NCBI GenBank assembly: GCA_902362375.1
Contig: CABIVS010000005.1
Coordinates: 313,278 to 377,277 of the forward strand
DNA length: 64,000 nt
From: Bacteroidaceae bacterium
Lineage (GTDB): Bacteria; Bacteroidota; Bacteroidia; Bacteroidales; Bacteroidaceae
Direction: 5' to 3'
This document shows, in pieces, positions 63,309 to 64,000 of this stretch (position 1 is the first letter of the stretch; each line of letters starts with the position of its first letter). A program made the translations under genes and the position numbers. The notes under the pieces are model-generated. The model worked only from the letters and a program-made list of their open reading frames with translations, was not told the DNA's origin and ran no database searches.

Positions 63309-64000
63309 TTATTTTTCCATAAGAGCGGCAGCACACCACAAATAAGGACCCTGTCCGTGATAATCACCCGTACGGCGCGGACGATCATAATAGTACTGTT
63401 TACTGTTCTTCTTATTCGTTCCCACACAAATTTCTCTCACCTGATTTTTATCATTAAGATATGAAACTAAAGCCATCCATGCTTTACGAGCCGCAGGAGC
63501 ATATTCTTCTGCATCTAGCCAGCCATTCTTAACCCCTTTGATAAATGCGAAAGTAAACATAGCCGAACCTGAAGTTTCAGTCCAACAATCAGACTGGTCG
63601 ATCAACTGATTCCACAGACCTTCCGGATTCTGATATTTCTTCAGACTTTCCATCATTGTCCGATAACCTTCTAAAATACGCGGACGGTCTTTATGATTCT
63701 TAGGCAAACATTGAAGCAACTCCGTCATACCTGCAGCCATCCAACCATTTCCACGTCCCCAATAATAAGGAACATCTGGTGCATGATAGAAAAGGCCATT
63801 CGGACGTTGTAGTTCATCCAGATACATCACCATCTCTTTAGCTGCACGATCGATATATTTCTTATCCTTCGTCACTTTATAAGCACGAGTCTGCACGATT
63901 GTAATCATATACATATCATCAATCCACAAACGTGTTTGCCAGGAATATCCTTTTTCAGCCCATTCTTTTTCCTCCGGTTTTGCGTTTGCTGGCACTTTCC
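63309..64000 (-). CDS. GH105-like unsaturated uronyl hydrolase (N-terminus beyond window)
   Basis: The C-terminal 230 codons of an (alpha/alpha)6 enzyme, with the 5' end outside the window. Motifs include YSWQTRLWIDDMYMITIVQT, GLFYHAPDVPYYWGRGNGWM, PEGLWNQLIDQSDCWTETSG and the terminal GDYHGQGPYLWCAAALMEK. These fit GH105 (unsaturated rhamnogalacturonyl or glucuronyl hydrolase). It differs clearly in sequence from the GH105 at 27394-28506. The cluster of FAD oxidoreductase, GH43, all-alpha enzyme and GH105 continues past the window edge. Confidence 0.85.
   Translation of the reverse strand, partial: KVPANAKPEEKEWAEKGYSWQTRLWIDDMYMITIVQTRAYKVTKDKKYIDRAAKEMVMYLDELQRPNGLFYHAPDVPYYWGRGNGWMAAGMTELLQCLPKNHKDRPRILEGYRTMMESLKKYQNPEGLWNQLIDQSDCWTETSGSAMFTFAFIKGVKNGWLDAEEYAPAARKAWMALVSYLNDKNQVREICVGTNKKNSKQYYYDRPRRTGDYHGQGPYLWCAAALMEK

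Overview
The window reads as a chromosome segment of a gut Bacteroides (Bacteroidales). The grounds are the repeated promoter -7 box TAnnTTTG with a TTTG-like -33 box 19 bp upstream, SusC/SusD/SusE-type outer-membrane proteins under an ECF sigma/FecR pair, many Sec and lipoprotein signals on glycan enzymes, a SecD-SecF fusion, and a two-subunit 2-oxoacid:ferredoxin oxidoreductase. I cannot name the species from sequence alone.

Layout. (1) 1-18.4 kb is core genome: topA, an LruC-domain lipoprotein, argS and an HU gene on the minus strand, an apparent operon of two rhomboid proteases, an EEP-family phosphohydrolase and a Dcp-type M3 peptidase, then secDF, tRNA-Arg(CCU) on the minus strand, and korA-korB. 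(2) 18.4-19.1 kb is a scar: two separate inverted repeats around a decayed DUF4143-type ATPase fragment. (3) 19.1-45.9 kb is one large polysaccharide utilization locus (PUL), all on the minus strand. In transcription order it holds an ECF sigma factor, FecR anti-sigma, SusC with an STN domain, SusD, a SusE-like lipoprotein, two DUF4832 paralogues, two GH3, GH105, a FAD oxidoreductase, a GH36-like enzyme, a CE7-type esterase, GH2 and a DUF4886 SGNH hydrolase. (4) 45.9-46.7 kb is a mosaic of nested inverted and direct repeats. (5) 46.7-58.1 kb is core again: aroQ-pyk-O-methyltransferase-rbfA-FtsX-type permease on the minus strand, then xerD, an abundant-looking TPR/OmpA-like lipoprotein, a TlpA-like protein without redox cysteines, a YifB ATPase and a kinase-like sensor lacking its phosphoacceptor His. 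(6) 58.6-64.0 kb is a second carbohydrate cluster on the minus strand: a Tat-exported FAD oxidoreductase, a frameshifted GH43, an uncharacterised probable all-alpha enzyme and a GH105 cut by the window edge.

How it fits together. The big PUL looks self-contained. SusC/D/E would bind and import a glycan, the STN domain would report import to FecR and release the sigma factor, and the exported enzymes (beta-glucuronidase/galactosidase-like GH2, alpha-galactosidase-like GH36, two beta-glucosidase-like GH3, GH105 for unsaturated uronides, and an esterase) point to an acetylated heteroglycan containing uronic acid. No recognised endo-acting hydrolase or polysaccharide lyase is present. The DUF4832 pair and the FAD oxidoreductase are therefore the best candidates for undescribed chemistry. 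Other points for a second look are a plus-strand intrinsic terminator inside the susC leader (candidate antisense sRNA), a 22-bp-period array upstream of the esterase, and a candidate sRNA gene at about 58.4-58.5 kb.
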